A DNA stretch of 64,000 nucleotides from Rhizobium sp. Root1334 (GTDB lineage: Bacteria > Pseudomonadota > Alphaproteobacteria > Rhizobiales > Rhizobiaceae). Both the position numbers and the translations under genes were made by a program. Where the stretch lies: assembly GCF_001426665.1 (NCBI RefSeq), contig NZ_LMEY01000002.1:124001-188000 (forward strand), given 5' to 3'. Positions 51,026 to 58,595 of this stretch are shown piece by piece. How positions within the stretch are numbered: position 1 is the first letter of the stretch; every line of letters starts with the position of its first letter. Under the pieces are notes generated by a model, which saw only the letters and a list, made by a program, of their open reading frames with translations, was not told where the DNA came from and did not search any database.

Positions 51026-54000
51026 CGCGGCATCCAGACACGCACGAGTGACAGCAGCTTTTCCACGTCCAGAGGCTTTGCCATATAGTCATTGGCACCA
51101 GCATCGACACAGCGCTGTTGGTCGTCCGGCATCGCTTTGGCCGTCAAGGTGATGATTGGCAGCTTTTTCCAGTCCGGGTTCTTGCGGATCGCCCGGGTAG
51201 CAGTCAAGCCGTCCATGACCGGCATCATCACATCCATCAGGACAAGATCGATCCCGCTCGATGGTTGGCTCTGGGCGTGTTCAAGCTTGTCGAGAGCTTC
51301 CTGACCATTGCGGGCAATTTCGATAACCGCGCCCCGCGGTTCGAGAATGTTCGTTAACGCATAAACGTTTCGGACGTCGTCTTCGACGATCAGAATCCGT
51401 CGGCCTTCAAGCAACGAATCCCTGTTACGCGCCTTGCGGATCATCTTCTGCTGCTCGTCGGGCAAATCGGAAACCACTTGGTGAAGGAATAGAGATACTT
51501 CGTCTAATAGGCGTTCTGGCGACTTGGCGCCCTTAATGATGATGGATTTAGAATAGCGGCGCAGCCGTTGCTCTTCGTCCGCGGACAGAACCCTGCCCGT
51601 ATAGACGATGACCGGCGGGAACGAATGGCTGCTATCCTGGCTGATCGTTTCAAGCAGAGAATAACCGGATGCGTCGGGGAGGGAAAGATCGAGCACCATG
51701 CAGTCGAAAGTCTGTTCCTTGAGAAGCGTCAGGCACTCGGCCGCCGTGCCGGCGCTAACCGTTTCGACATCGTGGGATGTCAGCAGTTTGGCGACGGCAT
51801 CGCGCTGGATCTCGTTGTCCTCAACGATCAGCACGCGATGAACGCCCTGCGAGAATTTCGCCTCGAGCTTTTGCAGGACCTCGACAAGCTGCTCGCGTTT
51901 AACAGGCTTCATGACGTATCCGACCGCCCCCAACGAAAGTGCGGTTTCGGAATAGTCGTTGGCTGAAACGATATGGATGGGAATATGACGTGTACGCACG
52001 TCGCGCTTCAATCTGTCGAGCACTGACAGACCGGATTGATCCGGCAACCCGACATCGAGAACGACTGCATTTGGCATGAATTGTTTTGCAAGCTCCAGGG
52101 CATCATGAGCGTTACCCGCCACCAAAGCACGGAAACCCATCTCACGGGCGAGGTCGCGCAGGATCGCCGCAAAAGTGTCGTCGTCCTCGATCACAAGCAA
52201 GGTGCGTTTGCCATCGTTGGGCGTTGCCCGGTCGTCCTCAACGATCCGATGGCGTTCCGCGCGTGCCGGGCGTTCGTCCACAATTGACGGCTGCGATGGC
52301 GCAACCATCCGATCTGACGGAGTCTCGCGGGAAGCAATTCTCGAAGGATCGTAGGCCTCAGGAATGACAACCGTGAAGATGCTTCCTTCCGCATCACGGC
52401 TGGTGAGACGAATTACGCCACCGAGCAAGCGCACGAGTTCTCTCGATATGGACAGGCCAAGCCCGGTACCACCGAACCGGCGGCTGATCGTGCCATCGGC
52501 CTGGTGAAAGGCGCCGAAAATGCTGCGCTGCTGCTCCTGCGGGATTCCGATTCCGGTATCGGAGACCGCCAAGGCAAGCTGACCATCACCGGCACTGCGA
52601 AGGGTCAGCGCGACCTTGCCCTTCTCGGTAAACTTGAAGGCGTTGGACAACAGGTTCTTGAGAACCTGTTCCAGGCGTTGAGGGTCGGTCTCAATAATTG
52701 CGGGGACCTGGGGAGCGATATCGATATCAAAGACAAGTCCCTTGGATTTTGCCACGGGCTCGAAGAGCTGCCGAAGTCCGCTGGCCAGTCTCTCAACGGC
52801 AACCGGCTCGGGCCTGATATCGACATGACCGGCCTCGATCTTGGACAGATCGAGGATGTCGTTGATCAGATTGAGAAGATCGTTCCCGGACGATTGAATT
52901 GTCTGGGCATACTTGACCTGCTCGGCTGTAAGATTGTCTTCCGGGTTGTCGGCCAAGAGCTTGGCGAGGATGAGCGAAGAATTGAGCGGCGTACGCAACT
53001 CGTGCGACATGTTGGCAAGGAAATCCGACTTGTACCGGCTTGCCTGTTCGAGCTCACGCGCCTTGAGTTGGACCGATGCGTTAACCCGTTCAAGATCATC
53101 CCGTTGACCCTCTAACTGCTGCGTCTGTTCTTCCAGCTGCGAATTCGTCTGCTCAAGTTCGACCTGCTGCTGTTCAAGGCGGGCTTGGGATTCTTTCAGC
53201 GCGCGTCCTTGTTCTTCGAGTTCCTCGTTTGAAACGCGCAGCTCTTCGCCTTGGACCTGAAGTTCTTCCGCCTGCCGCTGGGTTTCACGCAGGAAATTTT
53301 GGAGGTCGCTGCGATACTTTGCCGATCGCACCGCCGTCGCGATGGATAAAGATGCCTGCTCAAGAAGTGCCAGGATGTTTTCGTCGACCGGGCGCAGGAA
53401 GCCAAGTTCGATGACGGAATTGACAGCTCCATCGACGCCCCCAGGGGAAATCACGAGATGCCTTGGTTTGTCGCTTCCAAGGGACGAACCAAACGCCAAA
53501 TAGCCTTCAGGCACGTCTGTGACGAGTATTGGCTTTGCACCGGCAATAGCCTGCCCCAGAAGGCCTTCCTTGGGTTGAAAGCGCAGCAAGACGTTTGCAT
53601 TTGCTGGAACCCCGTAGGTGGCGGCGCGCTGAAAAGTATCCTCGTCCTTGACGAAAATCGCCCCTGCGACAGCCCCCGAATAGTCTGCAAGAAACTGGAG
53701 AATTTTGTCGCCGAGTTCCTCGGTGGGGCGGTCTCCAGCGACGGCAGAGCTCACTCCGACCTGCCCCTTTTGCAACCAGTCTTCCCTTCGTCTTGAGAGC
53801 GTGGCCTGGCGCATCAGAATTCCGATTGCCGCCGTCAGCAAGATACCGAGAAGACCCGCCAAAATGCTGCTGACAAACGCGGTCGAATAGGCATTGGCCA
53901 TCTCTGTCAGACGCTCTGTCCGGAGACGGCGTTCTTCTTGCCGCATCGTCGTCAGTTGCGAGCGAACGGCGTCCATTTCAGCCTTGCCACGGTCCGAATT

Positions 54001-54456
54001 GACCATGGCAAGCGCAGCGTCGGATCCCTGCGCGCGCCTCAAGTCTATCGTCTCGCGAAGTTCCTTTATTTTTGCATCGACATGCGACTTCAGCATCGCG
54101 AGCCTCTGCTTTTGCGAAGCATCGTCGCCGATTAACCCTGCTATAGATTCAATGCGGGCCGGAATAGCGCTGACTGCGGCGTTATACGGTTCGAGATATC
54201 GCTCACTGTTTGTCAGCAGAAATCCACGTTGTCCGGTTTCTGCATCCTGAATGTTGGAAAGCAACTCGCCAAGGCCGACGATGACTTCATGGGAGTGCAC
54301 GACGCGCTCGTTGTTTGAACGCAAGGTCTCAACATTGTAGAAGGAAACAGCTCCACTAGCGATGAAAAACAGCACCGCCCCCGCAAGACTGATAGCAACA
54401 GCCGGATCTAGCCCAAGGCTCCGGCGGGAAGGCGATGTAATATCTGACGTGGTCAT
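51022..54456 (-). CDS. Large CHASE3 hybrid sensor kinase with three receiver domains
   Basis: A 1144-residue membrane kinase. A first membrane helix (about residues 18-40) is followed by a periplasmic CHASE3 domain (SHEVIVGLGELLSNIQDAETGQRGFLLTNSERYLEPY) and a second helix near residue 195. A GAF-like domain spans about 240-390 and a long coiled coil about 390-480 (repeated ELEQTNSQLEEQ-like heptads). Then come HisKA (FLANMSHELRTPLNSSL), HATPase (GTGLGLSISRELVRLLGG), and three receivers with Asp in AVVLDVGLPDQSG, CMVLDLSLPDASG and LVLMDVMMPVMDG. It is the first gene of the CheR-CheB-kinase operon. Such kinases with CheBR usually steer stress or developmental responses. Confidence 0.93.
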   Translation of the reverse strand: MTTSDITSPSRRSLGLDPAVAISLAGAVLFFIASGAVSFYNVETLRSNNERVVHSHEVIVGLGELLSNIQDAETGQRGFLLTNSERYLEPYNAAVSAIPARIESIAGLIGDDASQKQRLAMLKSHVDAKIKELRETIDLRRAQGSDAALAMVNSDRGKAEMDAVRSQLTTMRQEERRLRTERLTEMANAYSTAFVSSILAGLLGILLTAAIGILMRQATLSRRREDWLQKGQVGVSSAVAGDRPTEELGDKILQFLADYSGAVAGAIFVKDEDTFQRAATYGVPANANVLLRFQPKEGLLGQAIAGAKPILVTDVPEGYLAFGSSLGSDKPRHLVISPGGVDGAVNSVIELGFLRPVDENILALLEQASLSIATAVRSAKYRSDLQNFLRETQRQAEELQVQGEELRVSNEELEEQGRALKESQARLEQQQVELEQTNSQLEEQTQQLEGQRDDLERVNASVQLKARELEQASRYKSDFLANMSHELRTPLNSSLILAKLLADNPEDNLTAEQVKYAQTIQSSGNDLLNLINDILDLSKIEAGHVDIRPEPVAVERLASGLRQLFEPVAKSKGLVFDIDIAPQVPAIIETDPQRLEQVLKNLLSNAFKFTEKGKVALTLRSAGDGQLALAVSDTGIGIPQEQQRSIFGAFHQADGTISRRFGGTGLGLSISRELVRLLGGVIRLTSRDAEGSIFTVVIPEAYDPSRIASRETPSDRMVAPSQPSIVDERPARAERHRIVEDDRATPNDGKRTLLVIEDDDTFAAILRDLAREMGFRALVAGNAHDALELAKQFMPNAVVLDVGLPDQSGLSVLDRLKRDVRTRHIPIHIVSANDYSETALSLGAVGYVMKPVKREQLVEVLQKLEAKFSQGVHRVLIVEDNEIQRDAVAKLLTSHDVETVSAGTAAECLTLLKEQTFDCMVLDLSLPDASGYSLLETISQDSSHSFPPVIVYTGRVLSADEEQRLRRYSKSIIIKGAKSPERLLDEVSLFLHQVVSDLPDEQQKMIRKARNRDSLLEGRRILIVEDDVRNVYALTNILEPRGAVIEIARNGQEALDKLEHAQSQPSSGIDLVLMDVMMPVMDGLTATRAIRKNPDWKKLPIITLTAKAMPDDQQRCVDAGANDYMAKPLDVEKLLSLVRVWMPR

Positions 54457-54463
54457 GATTATC

Positions 54464-54712
54464 TCAGCATGAGAGGAGGCGAATTGGTGATCGCAGGCGC
54501 TGACCCGCTGTTCTCAGGAATGAAATGATCGCGGGAGCATTTGAGGGCAGGCATACCTTTAGGTAACGCCAAGTGGGCGGAAAGGCGGCCTGAGAAAGCG
54601 GGCAATCCTGCCGGAACTCCACCTTTGCATATCGGCCCGGTTCGCCTGCGACTACATACGATTTAACCGGAAGACGGTTCCCCGCCCCGGTATTCAGGTT
54701 CACCTGCAGCAT
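54464..54712 (-). CDS. Possible small protein ahead of the hybrid-kinase operon
   Basis: An 82-residue frame from the ATG at 54712, with TTG directly before it, ending 7 bp before the kinase ATG. No domain was recognised and no clear ribosome site is visible. It is included because the EcfG-type promoter lies 47 bp upstream of its start, the same distance range as at the other four EcfG-type genes here. Otherwise the kinase would have a leader of about 300 nt. It could equally be non-coding leader. Confidence 0.35.
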   Translation of the reverse strand: MLQVNLNTGAGNRLPVKSYVVAGEPGRYAKVEFRQDCPLSQAAFPPTWRYLKVCLPSNAPAIISFLRTAGQRLRSPIRLLSC

Positions 54713-54759
54713 CAAGACGCGCCGTTCATTCTACATATCTGCCCCACATGGAGCCCGTA

Positions 54760-54784
54760 AACGCTTGGCCACGAATGTTGTTCC
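54760..54784 (-). promoter_or_regulatory. EcfG-type general-stress promoter upstream of the hybrid-kinase operon
   Basis: Minus strand GGAAC (54784-54780), 17 bp, CGTT ending at 54760. It points at the small frame at 54712 and, about 300 bp on, the CHASE3 kinase-CheR-CheB-kinase operon. This would place that signalling operon under general-stress control. Confidence 0.72.
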
Positions 54785-54946
54785 GTCCCCAAAACAAAAT
54801 AATTGAATGCGCAAAGCGGGAAAGATATCGGCGTTCTAGAGGTTCGTGACAGTCGTCTTGCTGCCCATCCTCTCGATGGTGCCGGAGGTCATGGCGGTGG
54901 GGCGACAGCGCTAGGCATTCCATACTGCTGATTATCGGCTCGATGG

Positions 54947-55093
54947 TTATACTGTTTTTGAAGTCGCGCTTATCGAAGCTGGTTCGAAGACGAGTTTTTC
55001 AATTGTGACCTCAATCGTCGCTGCCTGCGCAGGCAGGACGGCCAGCAAGAGAACCAACGCACTTATTCCCCGCTTGCAACAGTTGCTCCGCAT
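54947..55093 (-). pseudogene. Cupredoxin-like secreted protein, truncated
   Basis: A 48-residue frame with a signal peptide (GISALVLLLAVLPAQAA) followed by TIEVTIEKLVFEPASISA, the opening strands of plastocyanin/amicyanin-like copper proteins. It then goes out of frame (TSKTV and TAA), and no copper-ligand Cys-His-Met region can be found downstream. It starts 12 bp after the DUF4142 stop, so it was probably the third gene of the ECF sigma operon. Confidence 0.6.
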
Positions 55094-55105
55094 CGTCCCG
55101 CTTCG

Positions 55106-55627
55106 TTATTTCAGCATCGAAGCGACATGTTCGGCATGTTGCTCGTGCCCCTGGAACAGCTTGGGGCCGGTCTCCAGGAGATCCTTGAACTCGGCATTCT
55201 GCGCTGAGGGGATCAGGAGGGTCTCAAGCGCCCCATTAACCTGCTTATGATAAGCAACCTCGTTTTCGACATAGGCCTTATCGAAGGCCGATCCCGTCAG
55301 TTTTGCCAGCTTATCGCGCTCGTCAGCCGCAGCCTTCGTCAACTGGCGGCTTGTGTCGTTGTCTTCAGGCGTGACCTTCAGCTTCTTCACGAGGGCAAGT
55401 GCCTGCTGGTTGACGGCTTCGTGGTCTTGCAGCATGCCTTTCGCAAATTCGATGACATCGTTGTTCTTGGAAATCTTGACGGCTTGTTTGGCAGCCTCGA
55501 TATCGATCACACCGGCCGTGTAGGCAATATGAGCGATTTGCGGATCGGTTGGCGCAGCTCCGGCTGCGAAGGCGGCAGGGCTGAGAAGGCAGATTGCGGC
55601 AATGGCCGCGTTCAATCGGACGAACAT
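55106..55627 (-). CDS. DUF4142 periplasmic protein
   Basis: A 173-residue protein with a signal peptide (LNAAIAAICLLSPAAFAAGA) and a helical DUF4142 domain (IAHIAYTAGVIDIEAAKQAVKISKNNDVIEFAKGMLQDHEAVNQQALALVKKL, then VAYHKQVNGALETLLIPSAQNAEFKDLLETG). DUF4142 has a ferritin-like four-helix appearance, with conserved His and Glu, and is linked to oxidative-stress loci. It follows the ECF sigma gene by 89 bp and should be under its control. Confidence 0.88.
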   Translation of the reverse strand: MFVRLNAAIAAICLLSPAAFAAGAAPTDPQIAHIAYTAGVIDIEAAKQAVKISKNNDVIEFAKGMLQDHEAVNQQALALVKKLKVTPEDNDTSRQLTKAAADERDKLAKLTGSAFDKAYVENEVAYHKQVNGALETLLIPSAQNAEFKDLLETGPKLFQGHEQHAEHVASMLK

Positions 55628-55716
55628 CTTTTGAAGCTCCTCTTTCCGGCGAGTGATTAGGCGCCGGTTTGTTGGTGACGCTCATTGGATGCCGCCGGAC
55701 ATCAAACGTCCGGAAA

Positions 55717-56415
55717 TTATTCCTCCATTCCCAGCCGCTTCACCACTTTTGCTGTCAGCCGCTCGCAGCGCCATCCGGCAAAGGGGAAGGCGTCGAGAAG
55801 AACGGGCCCGATGCGATTGTCGATATGTTTTCGCAGCAGGGCCCGGGCACGATGAAGTCTCGATCGCACTGTGTCGGGCTTGATACCCAAAAGCTCCGCC
55901 GTTTCCTCGACGCTCATACCTTCAATTACCCTGGCAATGAAGGCGAGGCGGAAATTGCCGGGTAGCTCGTCTGTCGCCTCTTCCACAAGTCGCAAAATCT
56001 GCCGTTGTGCCATGGATTTTTCCGGATCGTCACTGTCTGCCCTGCTTGGGAATTGGACGACTTCAGCGCTCTGACGAATGATCGGAAACGCAATCTCCGG
56101 GCTGCGCGAAGCCTTGCGAAGGCGGCCAAGGGCTTCATTCATGACGATCCGATGCAGCCAGGTCGAAAGCGACGCATCTGCCCTGAAACTGCCGAGATGT
56201 TGAAAGGCGTTGACATAGGCTTCCTGCACCACGTCCTCGGCGACACTGTCGTCACGAACAAATCCGCGGGCGATGCGAAACAGACGCTGATTGTAGCGCG
56301 CCATAATCATCCGAAAGGCCATTGAGTCTCCGGCAATCGTACGTTCAGCCAGGAGGGCTTCACTGGTACCATCATCGGCTGTGGAACGCTCGCGAGCTGC
56401 AAATGCTGGTGTCAT
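55717..56415 (-). CDS. ECF-type RNA polymerase sigma factor
   Basis: A 232-residue sigma-70 family protein with region 2 (YNQRLFRIARGFVRDDSVAEDVVQEAYVNAFQHLGSFRADASLSTWLHRIVMNEAL) and region 4 (ARVIEGMSVEETAELLGIKPDTVRSRLHRARALLRKHI). It has an extra C-terminal tail (FPFAGWRCERLTAKVVKRLG). The tail and its pairing with a DUF4142 gene recall the ECF26 group. It is not EcfG itself: no NepR or PhyR neighbours are present. No anti-sigma gene is adjacent. Confidence 0.9.
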   Translation of the reverse strand: MTPAFAARERSTADDGTSEALLAERTIAGDSMAFRMIMARYNQRLFRIARGFVRDDSVAEDVVQEAYVNAFQHLGSFRADASLSTWLHRIVMNEALGRLRKASRSPEIAFPIIRQSAEVVQFPSRADSDDPEKSMAQRQILRLVEEATDELPGNFRLAFIARVIEGMSVEETAELLGIKPDTVRSRLHRARALLRKHIDNRIGPVLLDAFPFAGWRCERLTAKVVKRLGMEE

Positions 56416-56496
56416 CTTTTCCTCCCGTTGGTAATTGGATGCTCCACTACCGCAAACGTTCCCGGGAAAAGAAAACTCTGAGGATTTGTCGGCGGC

Positions 56497-56685
56497 TCAA
56501 ATCTCCCGACGGGCCGCTTCAATCTCTTTTTGGAGCTTCGATCGCAGTGATCGGTATTCCCACAGACCATTCTCGGCCTGTCTGCGCCACACCCGTTCCA
56601 GCCAAAATAGCCCGTCATCCGACGGGAAAACGGGAAACCACGCATACCAGTCTTCCCATCGTTGCTGCGGAAACCGCATCTGCAT
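56497..56685 (-). CDS. Small Trp/Arg-rich hypothetical protein
   Basis: A 62-residue frame (MQMRFPQQRWEDWYAWFPVFP, a central GLFWLERVWRRQAENGLWEY, and a charged helix SLRSKLQKEIEAARREI). The unusually high Trp content and clean length suggest a real gene of the type frequent in rhizobial genomes. No function is known. Confidence 0.6.
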   Translation of the reverse strand: MQMRFPQQRWEDWYAWFPVFPSDDGLFWLERVWRRQAENGLWEYRSLRSKLQKEIEAARREI

Positions 56686-56833
56686 GACTGTGTTCCTCGC
56701 GAGAGCCGCACGTCAGCGGAAGCATCCGCTGCGAAGATCAGAACACTCCAATGACCGCAATCGACAGATCAATTCGCCAACCGAAGTGGGCAGCGGATGT
56801 CGCTCTGCCGATATGGGTCGGCAAAACGGACTT

Positions 56834-57514
56834 TCATCGATATCGCACGCCTGCGTCTGTCACGATCACATCCATCGGAATGTCGTGGGGGAGGGGGTGG
56901 ATGGTCCGGATCTTTTGAGTTGCGAACCCGACGCCAATCGTCAAGGGCTTGCGGTCGAAACTGGCGAGCGTTCTGTCGAAAAATCCGCCACCATAACCCA
57001 GCCGGAAGCAATCGTTATCGAAGCCGACAACGGGCGCGATGACGATATCGGGGACAGCTTGCTTCCCTTCTGCCGGCACGGGGATGTTCCACACACCGCG
57101 TTCCAGCGGTTCTCCCGTTTTCCACGATCGGAAGATCAGGGGCTCACCTTTGGCAACCACAACAGGCAGCAGGCATGTTGCATCGCGGGCGGTAGCGTTG
57201 CCCATCCATTCCCGCAGATCGGGTTCGCCAAGGAAAGGCCAGAACAGGCTGATATGTTTGCCGGCAAGGTCGGTGATCACCTGATCGAGATGGATCGAGA
57301 TTAACCGGCCAAATTCCTCGCGCTGAGCCACCGGTAGGGATTTCCGTTCCTCGATCAACCTTTGGCGTTCTGTCCGCCGCCATGCCGCATTGTCAAAAGT
57401 GGTGGCCGTTGATGCCGGCGGCAACCCCATATATGCAGGATCCACCTCGTGCATCAGGCAGGCAGGGGAAGCCAATTCGCGGGGTCCGTCATCCGCTTCT
57501 TGCTCGTCCGACAT
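56834..57514 (-). CDS. 5-formyltetrahydrofolate cyclo-ligase family protein
   Basis: 226 residues from the ATG at 57514. The family pattern is visible: RRTERQRLIEERKSLPVAQREEF, then ISLFWPFLGEPDLREWM, RGVWNIPVP and the substrate-binding DIVIAPVVGFDNDCFRLGYGGGFFDRTLA near the end. It converts 5-formyl-THF to 5,10-methenyl-THF with ATP. The N-terminus is about 40 residues longer than the usual enzyme (about 190), so a later start is possible. It stands divergent from the LysR gene. Confidence 0.88.
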   Translation of the reverse strand: MSDEQEADDGPRELASPACLMHEVDPAYMGLPPASTATTFDNAAWRRTERQRLIEERKSLPVAQREEFGRLISIHLDQVITDLAGKHISLFWPFLGEPDLREWMGNATARDATCLLPVVVAKGEPLIFRSWKTGEPLERGVWNIPVPAEGKQAVPDIVIAPVVGFDNDCFRLGYGGGFFDRTLASFDRKPLTIGVGFATQKIRTIHPLPHDIPMDVIVTDAGVRYR

Positions 57515-57635
57515 GACTATCCGCCTTTCCCCAGTCAACACTGCGCGGCCAAAGGCCGGTATCCGCTTGAGCGACGCTCACGATTTTCCTATAAAGAATT
57601 ATAGGGCCTCTCTATTCAGGAATCGAGATTTTTCG

Positions 57636-58541
57636 TTGGACCTGTCCTCTGTCGAAATATTCCTCGCTGTTGCCAGCGCACGCAGCGTGACGAAAGCGGC
57701 AAAAGCCGTTGGGCGCGTGCCGTCTAATGTGACGACACGGGTCCAGCAGTTGGAGGAGGACCTTGGCGTCGTGTTGTTCAGCCGTGATGGCAAGAAGATG
57801 ACGCTGACACGGGAGGGCGAGACCTTTCTTGCCTATAGTAACCGTCTCGTGGTGCTCGCCTTGGAAGCGCGGCAGGCGGTGCGGCCTGTTGTGCCATCTG
57901 GAACGTTGCGGGTGGGCACCATGGAAAGCACGGCGGCAAGCCGGCTGCCGGCCGCGCTGACACAATTCAACCAGATGTGGCCGGAGGTTTCTCTTCGCTT
58001 GACGATGGGCGCGTCGCGCGATCTCGCGCGTGATGTCCTCAATGGCGCGCTGGATTGCGCGTTCATCGCGCGTCCACCCGCATCGATGCTGGAGCAAGAT
58101 GTGGCTTTCGATGCCGAACTCAAGTCGCTGGAAGCGGAGGCAGTCTTCATTGAAGACCTCTTGATCGTCTTGCCGTCCGGGCATCCGCAGATCACGTCTG
58201 CTGCCGACCTTCGTGTCGGATCGCTGGCCGCACTAGAGCCTGGCTGCACCTATCGCCGGATTGCCGAGCATTGGGCCAGTCAGTCGAGCAGCTTGCCGAC
58301 AACTGAACTCGGCTCCTATCATGCGATCCTGGCGAGTGTTGCGACAGGAGACGCGGCAGGTGTGATGCCCAGGTCAGTTCTTGACCTCATGCACTGGCCG
58401 GCCAATGTTCAGACGCACCAGCTCGGGCCTGTCGAGACGCTGCTGATCTATCGTCAAAATGACCGTCCGAGCGCATTCAGCGCATTTCAAGAAGTGCTTA
58501 GCACCATAAAGGTCAGGGATCCGAGGTTGGCAACGAATTAG
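57636..58541 (+). CDS. LysR-family transcriptional regulator
   Basis: 301 residues from a TTG at 57636. The helix-turn-helix (SSVEIFLAVASARSVTKAAKAVGRVPSNVTTRVQQLEEDLGVVLFSRDGKKMTLTREGE) is followed by a periplasmic-binding-like effector domain (GTLRVGTMESTAASRLPAALTQF). No in-frame ATG is suitably placed, so the TTG start is deduced from where similarity begins. It converges on the apiose operon and diverges from the folate gene. Either could be a target, but nothing in the sequence decides. Confidence 0.9.
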   Translation: MDLSSVEIFLAVASARSVTKAAKAVGRVPSNVTTRVQQLEEDLGVVLFSRDGKKMTLTREGETFLAYSNRLVVLALEARQAVRPVVPSGTLRVGTMESTAASRLPAALTQFNQMWPEVSLRLTMGASRDLARDVLNGALDCAFIARPPASMLEQDVAFDAELKSLEAEAVFIEDLLIVLPSGHPQITSAADLRVGSLAALEPGCTYRRIAEHWASQSSSLPTTELGSYHAILASVATGDAAGVMPRSVLDLMHWPANVQTHQLGPVETLLIYRQNDRPSAFSAFQEVLSTIKVRDPRLATN

Positions 58542-58595
58542 CCAGCGTGCGCGCCAATCCAACCACTTCAAAGGCCGTCCTACCTTCATATCCAT

